Part shown: in pieces, positions 11,601 to 23,600 of the stretch
Layout: every line of letters starts with the position of its first letter
Position numbering within the stretch: the stretch's first letter is position 1
Source: Chiridota heheva
Taxonomy: Eukaryota > Echinodermata > Holothuroidea > Apodida > Chiridotidae
DNA: 64,000 bases
Direction of reading: 5' to 3'
Assembly (NCBI GenBank): GCA_020152595.1
Contig: JAIGNY010002020.1
Span: 2,182,501 to 2,246,500, forward strand
The notes under the pieces: model-generated
Told to the model about the DNA's origin: nothing
The model's database searches: none
Seen by the model: only the letters and a program-made list of their open reading frames with translations
Translations under genes and position numbers: made by a program

Positions 11601-14600
11601 CGTTTTTATCTCCACAGACACCAAGTTCACAGTGGTTCATGATTTTAATGTCACCCCTGCATTTTTAAAGTTTTTACATTTCATGCTTTTTCTCAGGATT
11701 TAAGAATTTCTCAGATATATAATTGTCTGTTTATTTTTATGGTGTACAAAATTGCTGTGGCTTGCCTTATTATGTTAGACATCTTCCACAGTGCCGTTTT
11801 TCCCATGTAAGGGCCGTATATACACCCCAGGGAAGTTTTGGTGTAAGTAAATACATATGTTTTAATTTTTCAGACGCCAAGGAGCGTTAAATTATTATGG
11901 TCTCTCAGAGTTTTTCACTTACGTCACGACCCACGACTCGACGCTACTGAGCCACGGAGGTCTGAGGCAGTAGTCTGTCTACTTTGTTAATTTATACTGA
12001 CTGATCTCCCAGAAGCCCGTCGCGACGCTACTGAGTCAGAAGGTCCGTGGGCTGAGGTTTGTTGGACGTAACTTATTTCTGAGACTTTTTTGATCAGCTA
12101 AGTAATCTTACAGCTCTCAGAGTTGAGCCATTAGATTACTCCTATGGGTCCATATGGCTCCAGTGATCGGCTTTGTACGGCTCCACGGCTTGTTTTGACG
12201 GCCCCGCATGCGGTTAGATATACACTTCGTCTTCTCCTTCTCCACAGCCACTAAAGTCCAAACTACAGCACCCTTCCGATGGAAGGCGAGACCGCTGCCC
12301 ACATTTAGCAGGGCGCCCGACGACGGGCCCCCGCAGCTGAGTAGGCATACGCTCATGCGTACACCTTTTGCGCCAGACACTGTGGCAGAGCCTAGCACTC
12401 TAGCTTCCGTTCCTCCAGTACCGTTCCCTCCTGAACAAGGCAGGATCTGGACGAGGGACAGGAAAGGGATAGTACACACGAGAGGACGGAGTCAACGGTA
12501 CCAGTCATTCTCACTTTCTTCCTATTCCTCGTCCTCCCCTGAACCTAGGCGGAGGTGAAGGAAGTGACATAGGAGGGATCCTCTAGAGGACTCCTCCTTT
12601 ATTACACATTTAAGCAGACTCTTAAGACTGGTGTCCCAGGCGATGGAGTGGAGGCTGCCGCCTCCCGCACCTCATAGCCCTGCAACTGCTGCTGCCGAGG
12701 CACAGCATCCCCCCGACCCCCAGACGAGGATGCCCTCGACATCTATCCCTCTGGAGATGATGTCAACCTTGTGGACGAACCAGACCCCCCTGCAGAGATT
12801 CCGGACTCCCCCAGGGCACCGGACCATCCTCCGGTACAAGGGCTGCTCCCTACTGCCCTAGTTTAAGCCATTCCCAGTGTCGCCCCACTGTTACAGACCA
12901 CACTGGATAGGACCCCGTACCCTACTGGGTCCTTTTCCTGCCATCCTATCTGGCGGACCCCTGTTGCAGGGGGAGCAGGTCGCCCAGCTCCTAGATTTTC
13001 TAGCACAGGAAATTAAGCTGGAGGTAGTAGAAGCTCCTCTCGTAGAGACAGGCGCACAGTCTCGACGCAGACTACTCACTACTGCTCAAAGGGGAACTAA
13101 GCCAACAGCTAAGCAATTCCCCATAGATGCTTTCCTGGTGACCAGGGTACAGCATTGGGCCAGGAGCCCCGCCAAGGACTGGACTGCCTACAACAGAGTG
13201 GTTGATTACAGACCCCTAGCTTGATTTAAATAGAGGCAGGGTGCTAGACTTGTTGAGGGGCTCATTATGCGCGCACAAAGTGCTGGGTCTTTTCGTCATG
13301 GAGTCCAGGGCTCCCTTAACAAACAATACATTTGCTTACTATGCTATCATTCTGTGTTCTGTATTCATTTATGAGGTTAATTAAGATTATTAAGTTAAAA
13401 AGAAAGAAATCTAATTTTATTTTTTTCTCATGAGGGGCAGGGCAGACCCCAGGGGGGCAGGGCGGGTCCACGGATTGGTAGGGCGGGCCGCCCCTGTAAA
13501 ACAGCAAAGCTAAGGGTCTGGATCAGGCCACTCCCATCCAGCCAGCTGCCTACCAGGCGCTCATGAACACCCCCTTGATCGCGGAAGGAGTATGGCTAAT
13601 CCTCCGCCAGCCCGCAAGAGGCACCCCAGCGGTGTCCAGCTCTGCGGCCAGGAACAAGAATTTTTTGATCCTGCGGTCCAGCGGAGGGAAGAGTGTCTTG
13701 TAGCTGTTGGCCGAGCCATACGGCTGGGCTAAAAGTTCCAAGCTCTCGCCGTATGGGTGACTGAGGGGTTAGACTCAGTCCTGCGCAAGACACCTGCCAG
13801 CGACGTCATCCCAACGACCACACCTTTGCTAGCCGACTCTCGAACTTGCTCGACAAGACAGATGACCAACTCACTCGAGTCTCTACAAAGGTGGCCACGA
13901 GAGGCGCGAGAATGTTTCTCCCCCTGCTTGGACTCTCTGAAGCCACTCAGGCGGACCTTCAGCGGCTGTCAACAGAAGGCCCTGACCTCTTCGTAGGTCA
14001 CTCCGAGATGTCTTGCTACACCAGGTCCGCTGACAGGACAATATTAGGAGACTAAGAAGCTGTTGGGAGGGCGAAGCCTTTGTCTTCTCCACTCGCTGGG
14101 CTTTAGCCTCTGTAAGGGGCCGGGGTGCGGCTACCCAGCGACAGGCTCCGACTCTTCACCGTGGAACAACGGCAAAGCCCGACACAACTTCATTCTCTCG
14201 CCAGGAATCCACTCGTGGACCCGCAGAGTGATTGTGGCAGACAGCAGTCGATGCTTCTTCCCAATTGCATGCAGAGCGGGGGCCTCTTCCTCACGAGGGT
14301 GGGGAAAGGGCAAGGGACAACCCTATTGACCCACCCCGACACTCAAATTGACGGGCTGTCCGGTCGGGAGCTTTTGAGGAAATTCTTCAAGGCGTTGGAG
14401 AAATTCACCACAGATAAGTGGGTGCTGGGAACTATTCGGCAGAATAACCGTCTGGAGTTCACAAGCCCCCTGCCTCCACTCCGGGTTGTTTAGGACAGAG
14501 ATTAATGAAGTGTTGGCAAAGAATGCCATCACCCTTATCTCGAACCCACCTAGGAACCTTGTTATGTCTTTGTTCTCCCTGGCCCCCAAGAAGGGGACCA

Positions 14601-17600
14601 AGTGGCGCTCGAATTTTGAGGAGGCAACGTAAACGTTCAGGGCGTTTTCCTTTGGGCTATCGACTGCCCCCAGGGTCTTCACCCAGATTACCAGGGTTCT
14701 AGCTGCCTTTCTACAAGAGCAAGGCATCAGAATCGTTATGTATCTAGATGACTGGCTTATCATCGCGGTAGACGCAGCCACTGTTACAGAACACACAAAC
14801 ATAGTCATCAGAGTGGCTTAGGAATTAGGGTGGGTTATTATTCTCGCAAGTCCAGTCCAGTTCCTTCCTAGACTCCCATTTTGCTGGGAGCAGTCCTGGA
14901 TTTCACACAAGGTCATATATGACAGACAGAGGAATGCATCCAAGCTGTGAAGGCGGGTGCCGACATCCTCCTCTCATAACCAGCATTGCCTGCGAGAGTG
15001 TGGCTGGTATTCTGAGGATACCTAGTCAGTCTAGTAGATGTAGTCCCTATGTACAGATTTCACATGCGGAATTGTATCCAAATTATGAGGGATTTCAAGT
15101 GTTCTCGTCCCCTGTAATCAGACAGTGGTTGCCCACATCTTGTGGGTTCCAAGTTGCAGGACTTTAGACGGACACTTGGTGCAGACAGCACATCAATTTC
15201 TTTGAACTAGAGGCAGTTCGCCGGGCTCTTGTTCACTTTCTACCGCAGGTACGGAACAAGGCGGTTCTCATATGCACCGACAACATCACAGTGGTGGTGT
15301 ATATCAACAGGCAAGGAGGCATGAGGTCCAGGAGACTCTGGATCCTTGCCAAGTCCCTTCTTTCTTGGTGCATGATGAATAAGGTCAACCTTTAGGCGGT
15401 CCACCTGCCAGGCAAGGAGAACACGATCGCAAATCTGTTATCTTGCCTCGAAGGAGCCCCACAGAATGGGTCCTCCTTCTGTAGGTGGCTGATGCGATCT
15501 GGTAGACCTTCGGGCTCCCGGACAGAGATCTATTTGCGTCTGTGGACAACCGCAAGCTACCAACTTTTTGTGCTCTGACCCTTAATCCGAGGGTCTGGAG
15601 TGTCAATGCATTTACGATCAGGTGGACCCACATCGTGGGCTATGCCTTACCACTGTTTGCGCTGGTTCTGAGAGTACTGTCCAAGGTGACTTACGATCAG
15701 TGTTACATGTTGGTTCTGGTAGCTCCCAATTGGCCTAGCCAACTGTGGTTCCCTCAGCTGCTCAATCTTATCACAGGTTGCCCATACGAGCCTTCGGTCA
15801 CGGATGACTCAGTTTCAATCCAGATCTCCAACAAACTGCACCACAGTCCAAGAGCACTCCATTTGACTGTGTGGCCTCTATCCGCAAATCCCTTGTGTTG
15901 CAAGGCCTTTCAGAGGAAGCTGCTCAAGTGGCAGCCCAACAAGTGGCAGCCCAAAGTCGGAGACCATCCACTTTAGGGATGTATTCTTCCTGACTCAGGA
16001 TATTCCGAGACTGATGCCAGAATAGATTGGTTTCTGCGTATACGCCACCTTTTGGTGACGTAGCAGACTTCTTGCTGGGTCAGTTTAATCTGAATAAATC
16101 TATCAATACAGTCAAGTGGTTTCGGACAGCCAGCAGCTATTCTCCAGGGCTTTCCAGATGGGACAACTGTCACAGACGCGCGGCCTCTGGAAGGATAATT
16201 TAAAGGAATGTTCTTACAAAGACCTTCAGTTTGGAACCTGGCATTTCATGGGACATGCAGGTGGTTTTTAAGACAGGCTCTGTTCAAGCCACTTTCTGTG
16301 TGTCCGTTTAAGGAACTTACGATCAAAACAGTTTTTCAACTCTCAGCAGCCTCTGCCAGAAGCAGAGGTGCTGTTCACACGCTTTAGCTCAAAAACGGCC
16401 ATATTTGCTTCGAATCTGGGGGTGTTCAGCTCATGCCCAATACAGCTTTCTTGGCCAAGAATTAAACTTTAGAGTTTCACTGAAACCAATATTCCTTCCA
16501 GCGCTCTCCAAGTTTTCTGACACATCTGAGGACAAGGCCTGGTGTCCTGTTTGTTGTCTCAAACATTATATCAACGACGCTATCCTTACGGAAGGACGTG
16601 AACGCCTAATTTGTGTCTTTACAAAACCCGCATTGCGCTGTTTCACGTGATACGATTTCGCGATTGATTTTACAGGCAATCACATACTGTACAACAATGA
16701 AACGCTGTTTACAGAACAATCGGTTATAAGGCACATCAAGTACGAGACGTAGCCACTTCAATTGCGCTTTTTGGTGGGGTTTCCCTCAGAAAGATTTTTC
16801 GCACTGCCTTATGGAAAACACCAGCCATGTTCATCTCTGCATATCTGAAGGATGTATCAGACTACCAAGGTGGAGTTGCAAGGGCTGTTCTTTCCAGAAG
16901 AGGACCATCCCTTCTTGAGGTGAATATTCTTGTTTTTCTTATTCACGTTATGTTATCTCTTTTCAGTTACGAATCTTCTATATTTCTTCAATGTCTTGGT
17001 TGTTTACTAACAAATTTCGGCCGTGTTTTGGCTCATTTGATTAATTTATTTTACCAAGAAATACTTTTTGCCACCGTTCTGGCACGTTTTGTTTCGTTTA
17101 CTTTCACTAACGTAACTTTGCCATTGTTTAGGCAATTGTTTGTCCGTTGTTTTACTAATGAAATTTTGCCGGACTTATCGTTTATTACTTACTAACAAAA
17201 TTCTGCCGCTGTTCGTGTAGTTTCTGTTTAGTTTAGTTTTACAGACGGTTTTGTTTTCCTCGTGTTTAACTATCCCACTCCGGTCCTTTGACGAACCTTG
17301 TAAGTTTTCACCATGACGTATTGGGCGTTGTTTACAGTTTGACTCTTTTCACTAACAGCTTCTGTTTGCACGTGTTCCCGGGTGACTTACCTATGTTCTG
17401 TCGGCGTCATATCTCGATTATTACTAACAAGTTTTCTCCTATTCCTTTGTTATGATTAGGACCAGGCTTTAGAAAATTGGGCTTCGACCTGAATTCCCTT
17501 CCTTCCAATCCTCTGTTGCAATCTGATTGCATATTTATAGCATGGAAGGTAAGGTATAACTTAAATGTAAATGTACCCCGCTAAGTATAGCGGGAATATT

Positions 17601-20600
17601 TACGAGAGTTATACTTACCTTCCATGCATCCCGGCCCGCCTCCCCTCTTGTTTTGGCCTTGGTGAAATGTTAAGTAAGGGTTATTAGATGTATTATGGAG
17701 GTCAGGGTTGGGCTGGTTAATACGTTTTTAAGGTTGGTTAGAAGTGCGTGTTAAAATCAGGTCATGGACCAGATTGCATATTTATAGTATGGAAGGTAAG
17801 TATAACCCTCGTAAATATCCCTGCTACTCTTTAGCAGGGTAATTTTTTTTTAATTGCAAAAATGATGCCCTTTCAGTAGGACATTCAAACAAAATAAGTG
17901 CGACCTGGCATTTGAAGGTAAAGTAATTAAAGTTGGCCTGTTTCATTAACAAAAAAGCTATGTACCAGTCACAAAAATAGTGACAAAATTAAATGTTCAA
18001 ACTTATGGAATTTCAATGTAAATGTGACATATTTTTTTTAGAAAGAGACAATGCAAAAAAAGGATTTCTTTTAGAATAATGGAAATAATAGGTTTTTATT
18101 TGAAGATTTATGTACGTACTTTTCATTCAATTCTGTAAATTTACTTAAAAATTTGTACTTGTCGTTCTTTGTGCTGAAGCAAGATCACGTGGTACGAAAC
18201 ACTTCTATTATTTCAATATGACGTCATGCAATTTGCATATCGATATTATCAATATATTTCTAGTGATATATCAATATTGTCTAAAGGTGAATTAGCCTAA
18301 TTCTTGTCATGCAGTGTATTCTAATAACAGATTGCTTTCCCCAACAGTATTACAGACACACATCAACTTGCAGAGGCAAAACAGAAACAAAATGAGAAAT
18401 TACGAGAGGCTTTTGGAATTAGTAAGAATTATGTGGAAGGAAGTGCGTTTGATCCAGAACGTAGAGCAAATGAAGCAGCAGCCAAAGCCATGGCTACAAA
18501 GAAATATGAGTGAGTATTTTACATACTGTACAATCAGTTCTAGGTTGAATGTTCAAGGGTTAAAATTATTCAGGAAACTGTTAGCTATATTTAGAATAAG
18601 GCTGTGCCATTTACAGATGTAAACGATTTAACAAATAAAATGCTGTTCAAATTTTTAGTATAATCCAAATGTTTTAATGTTTGGGATTCAGCCATTCCAT
18701 TGAAAGTCAATACCATTCTCAGCAACGCACACAGAGCTTGAAAAATTACAACCAATGACTTTTACAAGCTTTGCAAATGATCAGAATACTCACTGTAAAT
18801 GTAGGGAGTGCAAAGAGGAGAGAGTACGGGAGGGGGTGTATTTATCTTTGCTGCGCTGAATTCACCGCTAGTTGCCATGTAATGTGATTATTGTACAGTA
18901 ACGTTAGTAAATAGTCAATCTCACTCATGTTAGGCTAAAACCTGTACAAGCTGTAAAAATTGACCTAGAAATCCAGAGACGAAAATACTATGCTCACTAC
19001 AAATGTTTGCCTACATTACCTAATGAGTCAAATAAAGGTACAAAAAAGAAAAAAAGCTTACAAAATACACAAACAAATAGGTTTCAGTGGAACTGAGATT
19101 TTATCACGCTTCAAAAACACAGCCATTTTGGAAGTACTACATGTAGTATGAAATTTTTCGAGAGATGTGGTACAGTTTTGACATTTGTACAGAGATGCAT
19201 TTAGCTTAGCCATGTCTTATGACATGTGTGCCTACACATGCTAGAACTTTCAGGAAAACACTTAAAAACATGGCACAGAGTTCACTTGCTTATGTATATA
19301 ACATACTTATACTTACTTACAGTCCAACATTAGTTGCCTCAACATCTATGCAAATGTTTAAAAGCAGTTGAACCATTGACCTTTATTTAAAGATTTATGG
19401 ATAGATACAAAAGTTTTCTGTTCAACCGCTGACTGAAAAGAACATTAAATCCTTAGTTTAATAGTTGTTGAATTTTGAAAGTTGGATTTGTAGTTTTCAA
19501 GTAATGAGCAATCACATTTTGAAATATTTTTAATATGTAGAAAAAATGTGATGTATGAACAGGAAAGCATGTAGAAATGCTTTTGTTTTTCTTTATACTT
19601 TTCCCCTTAATTTCAGAACTTGACAATGTTCAAAAGTCTTCTCCAGCTTGAGGTTGGTTGGGGGTACAGTAAAGATCAAATCCTATTCATTACAATCATT
19701 TCCTATTTTTGAAGGAGAAATGGTAGAGGGTTAAAAAACAATGGATTTACATAAGAAAATAGATGTGCTGTTCAGACATCACAAGAGTAACACAAAAATT
19801 TGCATATTTGTACAACAATCTTTAAAAAGTTTTAAAATAAGCAAGTTTTAACCAATTTTGATAAATTGTTTTCCTTTCTTCATATTTTTTAGTGGACTCT
19901 AAATCAATTTAATTAAATGTTACCTCTACCTGTCCATATATTTACCTTTAACAATATTTTCAGCCAAATAGGTTATTTTAAGACTAATGATATTCAAATT
20001 TTGTGACATTCTTTTTGTTAGCTCTAGTAGACAGGTGTACTCATTTAGTATTTTGTTTGATGTAGATTGCAAATGATCAGCTTGTGAGCAAAGTTGATTA
20101 TCTTGAGAAAGTGTTTGACTTGACTTAGGTTGGATTATTCTTTCAAGATTCATTTAGACTATTTTTCATGTTTCATGTTTATTAGCATCATCAAGGAACC
20201 TGATGAAGAGGATGCTGTACCTGAGAAGAAGAAGAAAAGAGACAGCAGCAGGTGAGTGGTACAACAGTAAGGTAATAAGAAAGAATGTGAAAGGGATGTC
20301 TTTCCGTGTCAAGATGTGTAAAGAGCTGTTTCCTATTTGTCATACCTCACACAAAACAAAACATGAGTCTAAAGTGTTTATTCATTTTTAAGGCTCTGAT
20401 TTCAACAATTATGATGCAATTTTACACTCAAAAAGAGTTCACAAATAAAAGGTTGTTTAATCACTGAGATCAGTACCAATATGAAATGGTTGAAAATTTA
20501 AACATGGATTTGCCAATTATAAGAGTTTTGGTATGTTCATATTTCCTGGGAATATGATAAGGCTTTGAGTTTGTATCAATGATCGAAGGTTGTAATCAAA

Positions 20601-23600
20601 CGGTGCTTAAAATACACCTCAAGTTATTTAGTGCTAAATAATCACCGACTGTTAGTATTAAGAAAATTCAACATGTATTTTAAGGCTGATAAAGGACCCT
20701 GCACTTTCCATAGATCAAAGGATACAATCTTCATGGTCCTGAAAAACAAAACAGAGATGTGAAGCACAAGTCATAAAGAAAATGGAAGAGGATTCTATTG
20801 GCTTTGGTGCTCTTGATTATTCCTTTGCATTTTCTTCTTGTTTAATAGGTCTGAAAGTGATTCCTCAGATAGAAAACACAAGAAAAAGAAGAAGAAGTCT
20901 CATAAAAAACACAAAAGGTAGGAAACAGCTACAGTCATTCCCAGGGTTGTAAGATTACAAAGGAATCAAAGGTTTGCCAAGATAATGCTTGTGTCAATTC
21001 ATTAGGTCTCTCTCTCATCATACAAGATCTTATTCATATTATTGATTCCTTGCGACAGAGCATTTAAATATTTTTAGAAACTCTTTTGAGTAACTTGGAT
21101 AATAGGAGAAAATAGCCTGCTGTACAGTATTATTTGCATTGTTTAGTAAAAATATTTGGCCAAATTTGATAAGATTTACTGTACATCCATTTCCTTTGAA
21201 ATGAGATGGATTCATCTTAAATGCTTGGTACTGTATTCTTAGCAGTTCACCAAAAGTTTCCCAGTCATGATTTCCAAGAGAGATTGTGTTTGTTCATTAT
21301 TGAATATTGTGTTGGACTATCTCATGACATGACTTACCTACCCCACTTCAAAAAGCAAACAATCTTTTAACTTGTTCATTAGTGGAAGAGTTATTTTTCC
21401 AGACTCTGTCAATTCTTCTCACATACGTTCCGAGTGGTTTAATTTAACTCTCCAGTAGAAGGATTTTTTTCTATTGGCCTTTTGCATGCTTCCTTAGTTA
21501 TCTTCAGTTGTTTCCTGTATTGTTTATATTAGTTAAGTATTCTAGCCATCCGTACTATTTTGTTCATTCATTTCTGTTTTACCCCAATCTTTTGACAACA
21601 TTTTGATAAAGTGACTAATGCAACAAGCCCCATTGATTTTCACTATTCTTTCGTATGTAAATGTCTGTATTTTAATAGGTAGAATTCTGTTTTTGTCAAA
21701 CAAGAATATGAAACAAAAATTGTTTTTGAAAATTTAATATTTTTAGTCAAGACATTTTTTTGTTGTAATGTTCCATTCTCGTATAGTAAAAAGATTTGAT
21801 CTCTGAAGCATTGAAAAGAAGACAATGACCAGACAATGCAACAGTGACAGAAGAGGATAAGTGTAGATTTCTCATGATTATAGATTTGAGTAAAACACTA
21901 GATTGTGAATAGATATATTGATATTTATACACTTATTTAATAACGCAAATCTTGCTTCTCTTTTGCTCATTTCCTTTTTTTTTGTACGCACCCATAAGTA
22001 CGCATACATAAGCAGGCATATGAGTCTGCCCAAAGGTAAATTCTTCCATTCTGTATAAACATTCTGGTGTAGTTACATGATTTTCTCCTCATATCTTATC
22101 ACATAAAAAAAGTTTTGTACCAAACCATGATACTGAAGCCTTTGGTATAAAAGATGATTTGACAACATTTTAAGCACTACACAGAAAGTTTAACAAGATA
22201 TTTCTAGTTTTCAAATATTTGGAGAATGGTGAGTATTTGCACAAGGGAACATCAGTGAATAATAATGCAGTGTGCCTTAACTCTGTAACTCATTAGTCAT
22301 ATCGCTCAGTTCTATGGGCTAAGATATAAGCTTTTGCCTGTAATATGTGCAAAGGATAAATATTTTCTGTTTTTATGAATCTTGGGGTAAGAAGAAGTTA
22401 ATGTATTATTATTGTTTCATATTTATTAAGAATGATATGTGATATATTTGATTTGAATGAATGATTCTGACATTTTTGGAATGTACAATGAATGTTAATA
22501 TGATTATAACAGGATTTAATAACATGAAAATCCAACTTATGATGTTCACATGGCGGACACATCTTACATTACTTTTGGTGGTATATAGTAAGTCATTTAT
22601 TCATAAGGTCAACATAGAATATATGTAAGTTCTGATTGCCAAGCTTCCATGAGGTAATAGTGCTGACTGTAAAAATGTATTGCAATTTTCAAAAATGTTT
22701 TAGCTGATTACATACAGATCTGGAATTTAAATTACATATTCTTTCACATTGTGCATAGAGTTAAAAACCTGGTATTGAAAAGAGCATGTAAGTGAGAGAA
22801 ACTGTTTTGTACTGATTTATCTTTCATTAAAGTCTATAAACAGAGAAGTTTTGAATTAGATGAGTGGAATGTAATTTTATTCCTACCTACCAATTCAAGA
22901 TTTTGGAATAATAAAATCGGAAACTTACATGTATTCTATTTTGGCCGTACCCAGTAGTGTAGAGTGTGATTTACGGGTTTCATCGCTAGTAAACACCACA
23001 AGATGTGAAACCCTCTTTCTTTGTCAAATTTATCATTCACAGAATAAATTATATGAATATTCTTTCACTAACTAAAGTAGTCTATTTAATTGAAATTTTC
23101 TTCTAACATTTTAAAGATAATTTAAAGACTGGACACAAACTTGTTATTCAGAAATCAGGGAAATTGTGATGTTATACTGGAAACTTCTTGCATTGTTTTT
23201 CTTTTGAATGCAAACCTGTTGCTGTTTTTGTAATTATCTACCTGATGTCTTTAGGTGTCCACGGCCCCAATAAATATTTCAAAGATGTGGTAGGAGTTTC
23301 ATGGCCATAAATTTTCATTTCCTGGAAATAGTTTTGATTGGAACTACACTTCATAATGTTACCCTTGTCTTGCGGATATCTATTGAAGTATTCTTCCTTT
23401 TTGTGAATTGGTTCCATTCTTCAGACTTAACAAATCACAAATTAAAGTTAACAAATACTTTGCAGTAGCAAGTGTCCTTCTTCTTTGTATCCAACCACTA
23501 AAACAAGATAATAGTCACATCTAAGGTGTTGGGTTTAGTTCTCTGAGCCATACTTAGATAGATTTGCATGACAGTCAGTGAGTTAGAACTCAATCCATTT

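Larger units (their letters stand above)
10736..17842 (+). mobile_element. Decayed DIRS-like (tyrosine-recombinase) retrotransposon
   Basis: A 7.1 kb element, richer in GC than its surroundings, with inverted terminal repeats and, in order on the + strand, a gag-like region, reverse transcriptase, RNase H and tyrosine recombinase. This order, plus split inverted repeats, an internal complementary region near the right end and no target duplication of its own, is the DIRS plan. Many stops and frameshifts make it inactive. It is inserted inside the hAT-like element at 10015-18299, so it is younger than that element. Confidence 0.9.
10015..18299. mobile_element. hAT-like element (TAAGCTT family), copy 1, split by a DIRS-like insertion
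   Basis: The left part (10015-10735) and right part (about 17843-18299) align in order with the uninterrupted copy at 32816-33846. The whole is flanked by a perfect 8-bp duplication ATTCTTGT (10007-10014 and 18300-18307). Ends are TAAGCTTGGG and TTAGCCTA. The subterminal regions are full of GATAT/CAATATTG motifs. It carries no transposase. Confidence 0.85.

Noticed and set aside
12117..16650. Host genes in the GC-richer block
   Set aside because: The frames correspond to a decayed DIRS-like retroelement with inverted terminal repeats.
22001..22036. Possible mini-exon of SRRM2 (acceptor AAG, donor GTAAAT)
   Set aside because: No choice of acceptor gives a stop-free exon that preserves the phase-2 frame.
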